Of a stretch of 39,429 nucleotides of DNA, positions 7,913-14,695 are shown one piece after another. This stretch comes from Clostridia bacterium (lineage in GTDB: Bacteria > Bacillota > Clostridia > Christensenellales > Aristaeellaceae): positions 1-39,429 of the forward strand of contig JAFURI010000093.1 of assembly GCA_017471885.1 (NCBI GenBank). The letters are read 5' to 3'. Both the position numbers and the translations under genes were made by a program. Positions within the stretch are counted from its first letter, which is position 1, and the number at the start of each line of letters is the position of its first letter. Below the pieces are notes generated by a model, which was given only the letters and a program-made list of their open reading frames with translations, searched no databases and had not been told where the DNA came from.

Positions 7913-9010
7913 ATGGCTATGGATCCAAGGAACGCCGTCATCCTCATCCCCTCTCTTGAGCCTGACGACCGGCTCCCGCTTTATCTTGGCAAACTGAAGG
8001 AAAAGGGCTTTGAGAAGATCGTCGTGGTGGACGACGGCTCCAGCGAAAAGACCCAGCATCTCTTTGACGAAATGGCGAAGATGGAGGGCGTTCACGTCCT
8101 GCATCATGACGTGAACCACGGCAAGGGCGTGGCGCTGAAGACCGGCTACCGCTGGATCAAGGATAACCTGAAGGGCGTGTCCGGCGTCATCACCGCCGAT
8201 GCGGACGGTCAGCATACCGTGGAGGACTGCTGGCGTCTGGCAGGCGCTCTGGGCGAGGGCAAGCGTGCCATGTATATGGGCAGCCGTGATTTCAACCTGC
8301 CCAACATCCCGCCCCGCAGCCGCATGGGCAACAAGATCACCAGCACGGTGTTCTGGGCGCTGTACGGTCAGTACCTGCAGGATACCCAGACCGGCCTGCG
8401 CGCCTTCCCCGCCAGCGAGCTGCAGTTCATGATGGACGTGCCCGGCGAGCGCTACGAGTACGAGATGAACGTGCTCATCGCCTGCGCGCGGGCCAGCCTG
8501 CCCATGATCCCCATGACCATCGAAACCGTGTACGAGAACAACAACGAGGGCTCCCACTTCCACCCCATCCGCGACAGTTATCGCATCTACAAGGTGATTC
8601 TGGGCAACTTCGTCAAGTTCATGGCGGCGTCGCTGTGCTCCTTCCTGATTGATCAGGGCGTTTTCGCGCTGATGGAGCATGTGGTGCTCTCTGCCGTAGG
8701 CTGGGGGCTGCCGCTGATTCAGGGCGTGAGCACCATCATGGCGCGACTGGTCTCCGCTCCCTGCAATTTCCTGATGAACCGCTCCTTCGTCTTCAATTTC
8801 AAGGACAACACCGCGCAGACTGCGGTGAAGTACGCGGTGCTGTGCATCTTCATCATGCTGCTGAGCTGGCTGGGCGTGGCGGTGCTGAGCCTGCTGGGCA
8901 TGCCCAAGGCGCTGGATAACCTGTCCAAGCTGATCATCGACACCTGCCTGTACTTCCTGAGCTACCGTGTGCAGAATAAGTGGATCTTCCGGGAGGAGCA
9001 GAAGGCATGA
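7913..9010 (+). CDS. Family 2 glycosyltransferase fused to a GtrA-like membrane domain
   Basis: 365 aa. Residues 1 to about 225 are a GT-A glycosyltransferase 2 domain of the dolichyl-phosphate sugar synthase kind: VVVDDGSS, then the DADGQH metal/nucleotide-sugar motif and the TQTGLRAFP region. The C-terminal third has four hydrophobic helices with the GtrA pattern (FVKFMAASLCSFLIDQG, NFLMNRSFVF, ending in NKWIFRE). Such fusions transfer a sugar from UDP- or GDP-sugar to polyprenyl phosphate and help move the lipid-linked sugar across the membrane for wall or exopolysaccharide decoration. ATG at 7913 has AAAGGA 10 nt upstream. First gene of an envelope operon; its TGA overlaps the next ATG. 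Confidence 0.9.
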   Translation: MAMDPRNAVILIPSLEPDDRLPLYLGKLKEKGFEKIVVVDDGSSEKTQHLFDEMAKMEGVHVLHHDVNHGKGVALKTGYRWIKDNLKGVSGVITADADGQHTVEDCWRLAGALGEGKRAMYMGSRDFNLPNIPPRSRMGNKITSTVFWALYGQYLQDTQTGLRAFPASELQFMMDVPGERYEYEMNVLIACARASLPMIPMTIETVYENNNEGSHFHPIRDSYRIYKVILGNFVKFMAASLCSFLIDQGVFALMEHVVLSAVGWGLPLIQGVSTIMARLVSAPCNFLMNRSFVFNFKDNTAQTAVKYAVLCIFIMLLSWLGVAVLSLLGMPKALDNLSKLIIDTCLYFLSYRVQNKWIFREEQKA

Positions 9011-9171
9011 GCCAGAAAATCCGCAATATTCTCCTGACCATTCTCTCCGCCGCTCTGCTGATCGGCTTCGCCGCCGCCATCCCTTCGCCTGTGATTTCTG
9101 ACGAGGCGCTGGATGCTTATTGGGCGGAAGCCGCCGAAGACGACGAGTACGCCTTCCTATTTGACGACTGA
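9007..9171 (+). CDS. Small membrane-anchored or secreted protein, unknown
   Basis: 54 aa, starting with ATG that overlaps the upstream stop (ATGA). A basic start (MSQKIRN) and one hydrophobic helix (about residues 8-27) are followed by a very acidic tail. No family recognised. Position between the GT2-GtrA protein and a secreted glycosidase suggests a small partner of the envelope machinery; this is context only. Confidence 0.6.
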   Translation: MSQKIRNILLTILSAALLIGFAAAIPSPVISDEALDAYWAEAAEDDEYAFLFDD

Positions 9172-9196
9172 TATCACCTGAAGGAGGTACCCTGCA

Positions 9197-10072
9197 ATGC
9201 GCAAACTGATTGCCATCCTGCTGCTTATGACCATGCTCATCCCCGCCGCGCTGGCGGATGAGGCTGCCGATTTTGCCCTGCCCATGGACCATTCCGCCGG
9301 TCATGTGGCTGATCCCGCCGGATATACCGAATCCGGCTACGAGGACGAGAGCCTGTCCATCACCATGGAACGTATCCAGGAGGACGGCGTGACCTACAAT
9401 GTTGCCCGTGTGAAGATCGCCCATGCCAGCCAGCTGCGCACCGGTCTGGAAGATCCTGAGAAGGGCAAGAAGAGCAACTACGTCCACAACATCGCCGCCA
9501 GGTACAACGCTGTGCTGGCCCTCTCCGGCGACTTCTTTGTGAAGAACAAGGTAGGCTACGTGGTGCGTCAGGGGCAGGTCTACCGCAAGAAGCCTACCGA
9601 AGCCCGCGATATGCTGCTGATCGACTCCAACGGCGACTTCCATGTGGTGTACCGTTCCAACGCCGAGGATCTGCAGGCCCTGCTCTCCCGCACCGACGTG
9701 ACCTTCCCCAATATCTTTAACTTCGGCCCCGTGCTGGTGGACAAGGGCGAGGCTGTAGCCATCCCCGAAAAGTACGAGTTCAACCTCAAGCGCTACGAGC
9801 CCCGCTGTGCCATCGGTCAGGTGGGCCCGCTGGAGTATCTGCTGGTGGTGGCCGACGGCCGCAGCGATACCTCTACCGGCGCCAAGGGCGAGCAGCTGGC
9901 CAGCTTCATGGCCTCCCAAGGCTGCATCACCGCCTACAACCTGGACGGCGGCGACACCGCGCTTCTGTGGTTCGGCGGCGATTACTACTCCCGCAAGACC
10001 AAGCGCGCCCAGTCCGATATCATCTACTTCGCCACCGCGGTGGACGCAGGTCTGGACGGCACGGAGGAGTAA
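9197..10072 (+). CDS. Secreted phosphodiester glycosidase (NAGPA domain)
   Basis: 291 aa with a signal peptide (about residues 1-20, MRKLIAILLLMTML then AALADEA). The mature part matches the phosphodiester glycosidase family (PF09992), named for the mammalian uncovering enzyme that removes N-acetylglucosamine from a phosphodiester; the hallmark end segment is AYNLDGGDTALLWF. ALSGDFF and FGPVLVDKGE are also family-like. Bacterial members act outside the membrane on wall teichoic acids, exopolysaccharide or sugar phosphodiesters. AAGGAGG sits 8 nt before the ATG. Its position after a polyprenyl-phosphate-sugar type GT suggests turnover or trimming of the polymer made by this operon. Confidence 0.85.
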   Translation: MRKLIAILLLMTMLIPAALADEAADFALPMDHSAGHVADPAGYTESGYEDESLSITMERIQEDGVTYNVARVKIAHASQLRTGLEDPEKGKKSNYVHNIAARYNAVLALSGDFFVKNKVGYVVRQGQVYRKKPTEARDMLLIDSNGDFHVVYRSNAEDLQALLSRTDVTFPNIFNFGPVLVDKGEAVAIPEKYEFNLKRYEPRCAIGQVGPLEYLLVVADGRSDTSTGAKGEQLASFMASQGCITAYNLDGGDTALLWFGGDYYSRKTKRAQSDIIYFATAVDAGLDGTEE

Positions 10073-10075
10073 CTG

Positions 10076-10972
10076 ATGATCACTTCCTACGGCTTGAACG
10101 CAGCGCTGGCCATGGCTGCGCTGCTGCTGGTGACGGGCCTGTGGTGCCGCAGTCAGAAGATCGGCTACGGCCCCTTCATCCGCCTGTGCGCGCTGGGTCT
10201 GCCTATGGCGTTCCTGTTTTCCCGCATCTTCTTCGCACTGACTGCGCTGGGCTGTGAGGACGTATTCTCCTCCCCCGTGCAGATGCTCTACTTCTGGGAC
10301 GGCGGCGCGTCCATCACCGGCGCGTTTGCCGGCCTGATCCTTGCTGCGTGGATCGTAAGCCGCCTCTGCCGCGTGTCCTGCGGCACGCTGCTGGACGGCA
10401 TCGCCCTCGGCGCACCGGCGGCTATTATCATCGAACGCCTCACCGAGCCCTCCGCAGGCCTCGGCGTGGGCCGCTATGTGGATACGGAGTGGCTGCAGTT
10501 TCTGGGCAGCAGCATGGACGGACGGCATCCCGTGTACCTGTATGAGGCCGTTGTCGCCGGCATGATCCTGCTGGCGCTGTGCCTGATGCTCCTGCGCGGC
10601 CGGGGCGTGAAGCATCCCGGCGACCTGCTGCTGACCTTCATGACCCTGTACGGCTGCACCCAGACCCTGCTGGAATCCCTCCGGGACGACGCGCACATGG
10701 TCATCTACTTCATCCGCATCAACCAGATCGCAGCGCTGATCATGGCTGCCGCAGCCTTCGTGATCTGGATGGTCCGCTGGGCCCGCAAGGGAGCCGGTCG
10801 GACGGGAATCATCCTGTGCAGCGTCGTGTATATCGCGGCGGTGGCGCAGGGCGTGGTTCAGGAATTCGCTGTGGATTCCAACCTCAATATGCTGCTGGAA
10901 TACGGTATCATGGCCCTGTGTCTGGCTGTGCTGGCTGCTCTGGCGCTGATCATCCGCAAGAAGGCGGAATAA
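10076..10972 (+). CDS. Lgt-like polytopic membrane protein
   Basis: 298 aa with about seven hydrophobic helices. Segments recall prolipoprotein diacylglyceryl transferase (Lgt): WDGGASITGAFAG near residue 75, RHPVYLYEA near 147, and ESLRDDAHMVIYFIRINQIAAL near 200, comparable to the Lgt HPTQLYE and ESLR...QIL.. regions. However, the central Lgt signature GRIGNFINGE is replaced by ERLTEPSAGLGVGRY, so this is probably a paralogue with another lipid or lipoprotein substrate rather than housekeeping Lgt. The start ATG is 3 nt after the preceding stop with GGAGGAG upstream, so it is translationally linked to the glycosidase. Confidence 0.65.
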   Translation: MITSYGLNAALAMAALLLVTGLWCRSQKIGYGPFIRLCALGLPMAFLFSRIFFALTALGCEDVFSSPVQMLYFWDGGASITGAFAGLILAAWIVSRLCRVSCGTLLDGIALGAPAAIIIERLTEPSAGLGVGRYVDTEWLQFLGSSMDGRHPVYLYEAVVAGMILLALCLMLLRGRGVKHPGDLLLTFMTLYGCTQTLLESLRDDAHMVIYFIRINQIAALIMAAAAFVIWMVRWARKGAGRTGIILCSVVYIAAVAQGVVQEFAVDSNLNMLLEYGIMALCLAVLAALALIIRKKAE

Positions 10973-10982
10973 GGAGACAAGC

Positions 10983-11192
10983 ATGGAAAAGTGGAAGATT
11001 GACCGCATCAACGAACTTGCACGCAAAAAAAAGACCGTCGGCCTTACCGAGGCCGAGGCAGCTGAGCAGGCTGTGCTGCGCCGGGAATACCTGGACGGAT
11101 TCCGCGAAAATATGAAGGCTATTCTGGAGAACACGGTAATTCAGCAGCCCGACGGAACTAAAACGCCGCTGAAGAAAAAGGCCGCTAACTGA
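10983..11192 (+). CDS. DUF896 family protein (YnzC/UPF0291-like)
   Basis: 69 aa, soluble and highly charged. It matches the DUF896 pattern: INELARKKK near the N-terminus, GLTEAEAAEQAVLRREYL in the middle and FRENMKAILENT before a basic tail. B. subtilis YnzC is a two-helix protein of this family, with reported links to the SOS regulon for one paralogue; function is unclear. AAGGAGA lies 8 nt before the ATG and 10 nt separate it from the Lgt-like gene, so it is the last gene of the operon. Confidence 0.85.
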   Translation: MEKWKIDRINELARKKKTVGLTEAEAAEQAVLRREYLDGFRENMKAILENTVIQQPDGTKTPLKKKAAN

Positions 11193-11231
11193 TAGTTTAT
11201 CAGACGCGCCGATGAAAGTCAAATAAAAAAC

Positions 11232-11253
11232 TTTGGCAAAAACTCTTGCCAAA
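11232..11253. promoter_or_regulatory. Inverted repeat overlapping a -35 box (candidate operator)
   Basis: TTTGGCAA and TTGCCAAA, perfect 8-bp arms separated by 6 bp. The right arm covers the -35 hexamer of the DUF1292 promoter. The low GC content and lack of a T run make a terminator less likely. Confidence 0.4.
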
Positions 11254-11274
11254 AAGGCCATGGTTGTGTATAAT
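11246..11274 (+). promoter_or_regulatory. Sigma-A promoter for the DUF1292 gene
   Basis: TTGCCA (11246-11251), 17-bp spacer, TATAAT (11269-11274). The leader is about 60 nt. Confidence 0.75.
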
Positions 11275-11340
11275 AAAGATGCACCGAGAGAATAGAGATT
11301 ACCGCGAAGACATAGCGGATGGTGCCTACCAGGAAATGAG

Positions 11341-11730
11341 GTGAGACCGTTGTACGAGGGTGAAGATCCGAACCTGGATATGGAGGAGGGCTTCGAGCCG
11401 GACATCATTGAGATGACCGACGACGAAGGCAACACGATCCTCCTCGAGATTATCGATTACTTCTTCTACAATGGCGAAGAATACTGTATCCTTACAGATT
11501 CCATTGATGAAGACAGCGGCGACGAACCTGATGAGCAGTGCGCCCCCGAAGATGAATCCGACGAAGCTGAAGGCATCACCTGCTACATTATGAAGGTGAA
11601 CACGAGCACCGACGAGAACGGTGAAGAGCTGGAAGAGTTCATCCCCGTGGAAGATCAGGCACTTGAGGCCAAGCTGATGGAAATTGCCTCCACCCGGTTC
11701 AATGACGAAGACCAACTTGATGAAGATTGA
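11341..11730 (+). CDS. DUF1292 (YrzB-like) acidic protein
   Basis: 129 aa if begun at GTG 11341, or 126 aa from TTG 11350. The TTG has the better ribosome site (TGAGGTGA, 5-nt spacing), the GTG has AGGA at 6 nt. The protein is very acidic and carries the DUF1292 pattern: MTDDEGNTILLEIIDYFFYNGEEYCIL, a strand-rich half, then YIMKV and a charged stretch around VEDQALEAKLMEIA. In B. subtilis YrzB lies beside yrrK and yrzL; molecular function is unknown. Here it stands alone between its own promoter and a strong terminator. Confidence 0.8.
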   Translation: MRPLYEGEDPNLDMEEGFEPDIIEMTDDEGNTILLEIIDYFFYNGEEYCILTDSIDEDSGDEPDEQCAPEDESDEAEGITCYIMKVNTSTDENGEELEEFIPVEDQALEAKLMEIASTRFNDEDQLDED

Positions 11731-11769
11731 TCGCCGCCAAAGCCCCGGAAGTGAATAACAGTACCCAAT

Positions 11770-11796
11770 GCGGATGGTAGCAGCCATCCGCTTTTT
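11770..11796 (+). terminator. Intrinsic terminator of the DUF1292 gene
   Basis: Perfect 8-bp stem GCGGATGG/CCATCCGC (11770-11777, 11784-11791), 6-nt loop, then TTTTT and further pyrimidines. Confidence 0.9.
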
Positions 11797-11894
11797 CTTT
11801 CCCTTTTCCCCTGTCCTCTCTGTCAAAAAACGTCCTTTCGCCTTAATTCCCGAACTTTCATGCACCGACTTTGGTCTGTTTTACTCTTCACGCC

Positions 11895-12153
11895 TGTGAA
11901 TAACTGTGGAAAACCTGTGGAAATTGTGAATTGTTTTTCTGTTATTTCTTTAGCCCTGTGGATAACTTTTCGCGCGCATTCCCAAAGCAGCGCACACCGG
12001 TTGTGTTCCGGTCGATTCCCGTCGCATTTCTACCAGACTCCAGTCTGTTTTGGGGCTGTTTGTTTTTCAACAGGCAATCCACAGGCCTTCGTCGGTTGTG
12101 CAAAACATCTTTCCCACAGTCCATACACAATGTTTGCCACAGGTTTATCCACA
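11895..12153. other. DnaA-box cluster in a non-coding region
   Basis: The 480-bp gap between the DUF1292 and histidine kinase genes holds no supportable gene but many DnaA boxes (consensus TTATNCACA). Perfect matches: TGTGAATAA 11895-11903, TGTGGATAA 11957-11965, TTATCCACA 12145-12153. One mismatch: TGTGGAAAA 11905-11913 and TGTGCAAAA 12097-12105. Two mismatches: 11916-11924, 11925-11933, 12075-12083, 12110-12118, 12121-12129, 12133-12141. The left boxes point one way and most right boxes the other. An AT-rich pyrimidine tract (about 11931-11951) lies in the left half. dnaA, dnaN and rpmH are absent. Flanking genes converge on it, unlike oriC. Confidence 0.75.
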
Positions 12154-12160
12154 GGCAGCA

Positions 12161-12202
12161 AAGAAGCCGCCTGCAGGCATATGCTGCCGCAGACGGCTTC
12201 TT
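12161..12202 (-). terminator. Likely terminator of the rarA-histidine kinase operon
   Basis: AAGAAGCCG/CGGCTTCTT, a perfect 9-bp stem (12161-12169, 12194-12202), with inner pairing CTGC/GCAG, 9 bp beyond the kinase stop. The T tract on the minus strand is weak (TTCTTTG), so efficiency is uncertain. Confidence 0.55.
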
Positions 12203-12211
12203 CCATCATAT

Positions 12212-13108
12212 TTATTTCTCCACAGCTACGCCGGTAATCTCCTTCGGAATAAATCCGCTGAATTCCGTACAGGCGGCGTCGCTCTTCAGGGTGATATCTC
12301 CGCCCCTTTCCCGCAGCACCTTGCGGACAATATACAGGCCCATGCCGTGGCCGGAGGCTTTGGAGGTAATCCCCGCCTGGAAGATGTTCTCCTGGCTCTT
12401 CAGGGGAATCATGGGGCCTGTGTTGGCCACTGAGAAACGGAAGGCCTTCAGGTCCTCCGTCAGCGTGATAATCAGCTTTCGCTGGCTGAGCTCCACCTCC
12501 TCCAGCGCATCGATGGCGTTATCCAGCAGGTTGGACAGCACCTTGCACATTTCCCAGCCCGGCACCGGCAGATCCTTCCACGCGGACTGGATGTTCATCT
12601 CCACCGCAATGGAAGCCCGCTCGCACTCGCCCAGCTTCACCTGAAGCAGCGCATTTACGGCAGGATTGGCGGTCTTCATGACCCTGCTCACCGCCGTGAT
12701 GCTGCCGTAAATCTTTTCGATATACGCACTGGCCTCGCCGTATTCCTCCATCTCCATCAGGCTATACACCACCTGCAGGTGGTTGAGGAAGTCGTGCCGC
12801 TGGGAACGCAGGGTGTTGTTGAGGCTCTCCATCGCGTCGATGGTGCTGTCCATGTCGTCCAGCTGCCCCAGCAGCCTGCGGGTTGACAGCGCCTCGCGGA
12901 TATCAACCACCGCGCCCCAGATCACCAGCGCCGCTGCGGCGATCATCACCGCCTCCAGCACCACGCCGTCCACCTGCGTACCGGGGAGAATCAACACTGC
13001 GGCGATCATGCCCGCCATCAGCAGAATCTGCATGCCGTTAATGACGATGGCGTAGATACTGGCCTTGCGTACGCTGATGTTCCGCTCATGATTCCTGATC
13101 AGCTTCAC
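12212..13108 (-). CDS. SpoOB-type sensor histidine kinase
   Basis: 298 aa. Two hydrophobic helices (about 20-42 and 48-66) with almost no extracytoplasmic loop, then a helical dimerisation segment with the phospho-acceptor His in SQRHDFLNHLQ, the form seen in the SpoOB/CitA/AgrC-like (HPK) group. A HATPase_c domain follows with N box NLLDNAIDAL and G box GHGMGLYIVRKVL. It should autophosphorylate and pass phosphate to a response regulator, but none is encoded nearby, so it is an orphan here. GTG start overlaps the rarA stop (GTGA), with GGGAGGGG just upstream, giving translational coupling to rarA. Signal unknown. Confidence 0.88.
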   Translation of the reverse strand: MKLIRNHERNISVRKASIYAIVINGMQILLMAGMIAAVLILPGTQVDGVVLEAVMIAAAALVIWGAVVDIREALSTRRLLGQLDDMDSTIDAMESLNNTLRSQRHDFLNHLQVVYSLMEMEEYGEASAYIEKIYGSITAVSRVMKTANPAVNALLQVKLGECERASIAVEMNIQSAWKDLPVPGWEMCKVLSNLLDNAIDALEEVELSQRKLIITLTEDLKAFRFSVANTGPMIPLKSQENIFQAGITSKASGHGMGLYIVRKVLRERGGDITLKSDAACTEFSGFIPKEITGVAVEK

Positions 13109-14403
13109 TTTTTCCCCTCCCGCACCTGATGGTTCTTCTGGATGGTGGCTTCATGCCCCATCTCGGAGGGACGGTAGTACTTCTTGCCCCGCACCTCCGG
13201 CGGCATGTACTCCTGCTTCACCCAATGGCCGGGGAAATCGTGGGGATACTTGTAGCCCTCGCCGCTGCCGATGCGCTCGTGCCCGCTGTAATGCGTATCC
13301 CGCAGGTGCACCGGCACCGGGCCGAAGCCGCCCTTCTCCGCATCCGCCATGGCCGCATCCACCGCAGCGCACACGCTGTTGGACTTCGGGCTCTCACACA
13401 CGGCAATGATCGCCTGTGCGATGGGCAGCCGCGCCTCCGGCATGCCCACGAACTCCAGATCCTGCGCCGCAGCAGCAGCCTGCAGCATGGCGATGGGATT
13501 CGCCACGCCCACGTCCTCGCTGGCGTGAGCAATGATTCGCCGCACAATAAGCCGCGGATCCACACCGGCGTAGATCAGCCTGGCAAACCATGCCAGCGCA
13601 GCATTGCTGTCCGAGCCGCGCAGGCTCTTGCAGAAGGCGGACAGCATATCGTAATACAGGCTCTCGTCGCAGCGCATCATGGGCTTCTGGATGCTCTCCT
13701 CCGCCACGGCCATGTCCACATGGATCACACCGTTTTCGTCCGCAGCGGTGGTCAGCACAGCCAGCTCCACAGCGCCCAGCGCAGCACGGGTATCGCCATT
13801 GGCAATGCGGGCAATGTGCCGCAGCGCGTCCTCATCCGCCTGTACCTTCATCTGGCCGTAACCCCGTTCCGGATCCGCAATAGCCCGCTTCATGGCGGTG
13901 ATCACATTGCGCTCGTTCAGGGGCTGGAACTGGAATACCCGGCACCGGCTGACAATGGCGGGGGTCATGGCAATCATGGGATTCTCGGTGGTTGAGCCGA
14001 TGAAGCGTATGGTGCCCCGCTCGATGGCCGGGAGGATGCTGTCGCTCTGGGCCTTGGACCAGCGATGGCATTCGTCCAGCAGGAGATAGGTAGCCTGACC
14101 GTACAGTGTCTGCCGCTCCTGCGCATTCTTGAGCACCTCGCGCACGTCAGCCACGCCGCTGGTCACGGCGTTCAGCTGCACAAAGTTCGCCTTCGTCGCC
14201 CTTGCAATGATGGACGCAAGCGTGGTCTTGCCGCAGCCGGGCGGGCCGAAGAAAATGGAGGAGGTGAGCCTGTCCGCCTCGATGGCGCGGCGCAGCAGCC
14301 GTCCGGGGCCAATCAGATGCTCCTGACCAATGAACTCCTCCAGCGTCCGCGGACGCATGCGATCCGCCAGCGGGCTGGTATCCTGTGTAAATAGATCCGT
14401 CAT
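13105..14403 (-). CDS. rarA: Replication-associated recombination protein A (RarA/MgsA)
   Basis: 432-aa AAA+ ATPase of the clamp-loader clade, acting at stalled replication forks (related to eukaryotic WRNIP1). It opens with PLADRMRPRTLEEFIGQEHL; Walker A GPPGCGKT is at residues 53-60, Walker B LLLDECH has Asp110/Glu111, sensor 1 is GSTTENP, and the C-terminal tetramerisation region holds GFGPVPVHLRD and YKYPHDFPGHW, both strongly conserved in RarA. Length is normal. ATG has CGGAGGAAGT upstream. Lies in a tight minus-strand operon, 12 bp after the DUF1294 gene and overlapping the histidine kinase start by 3 bp. Confidence 0.96.
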   Translation of the reverse strand: MTDLFTQDTSPLADRMRPRTLEEFIGQEHLIGPGRLLRRAIEADRLTSSIFFGPPGCGKTTLASIIARATKANFVQLNAVTSGVADVREVLKNAQERQTLYGQATYLLLDECHRWSKAQSDSILPAIERGTIRFIGSTTENPMIAMTPAIVSRCRVFQFQPLNERNVITAMKRAIADPERGYGQMKVQADEDALRHIARIANGDTRAALGAVELAVLTTAADENGVIHVDMAVAEESIQKPMMRCDESLYYDMLSAFCKSLRGSDSNAALAWFARLIYAGVDPRLIVRRIIAHASEDVGVANPIAMLQAAAAAQDLEFVGMPEARLPIAQAIIAVCESPKSNSVCAAVDAAMADAEKGGFGPVPVHLRDTHYSGHERIGSGEGYKYPHDFPGHWVKQEYMPPEVRGKKYYRPSEMGHEATIQKNHQVREGKK

Positions 14404-14415
14404 ACTTCCTCCGTA

Positions 14416-14679
14416 TTATCGCCGTAGGCCGCAAATGATGAGTATCAGCGCCGTCTGAACCGTCAGCAGCGCTGGAAAGCCGATGCAAAAGCTCCTGTGC
14501 TTCGTCTTATGGCGAAACACCTGCATGCCGATTACGCCGCCCAGCGCGCCGAAGAGCGCCGCTGAAAGAAACAGCGTCCTTTCCCGGATGCGCCGTCTGC
14601 CGCGCACCGCACGGCGCTTGTCGATTCCCATCAGCGTAAAGCAGACCAGATTGGCCGCGGTCCACGCCGCAAGCATCAT
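14416..14679 (-). CDS. DUF1294 small membrane protein
   Basis: 87 aa from a doubled ATG at 14679 preceded by GGAGGAG. Family marks are GIDKRRA after the first hydrophobic helix, RIRERTLFL leading into a second helix, GGVIGMQVFRHKTKHRSF and a last hydrophobic helix, giving about three membrane segments. DUF1294 proteins are widespread in Bacillota; some are fused to a cold-shock domain elsewhere, but function is unknown. It sits 12 bp before rarA and 16 bp after the lipase gene. Confidence 0.82.
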   Translation of the reverse strand: MMLAAWTAANLVCFTLMGIDKRRAVRGRRRIRERTLFLSAALFGALGGVIGMQVFRHKTKHRSFCIGFPALLTVQTALILIICGLRR

Positions 14680-14695
14680 AGGTATACTCCTCCTG

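Noticed and set aside
10076..10972. Calling the gene lgt
   Set aside because: The core GRIGNFINGE-like motif is replaced, so only Lgt-like is supported.
7817..11134. 1105-codon open frame on the minus strand
   Set aside because: Antisense shadow of the GT2-NAGPA-Lgt-like operon in GC-rich DNA; low-complexity His/Gln/Ala-rich product and real genes on the other strand.
11895..12153. Calling the DnaA-box cluster oriC
   Set aside because: dnaA/dnaN absent, and flanking genes including tuf-rplKA would be head-on to replication. Kept as DnaA-box cluster only.
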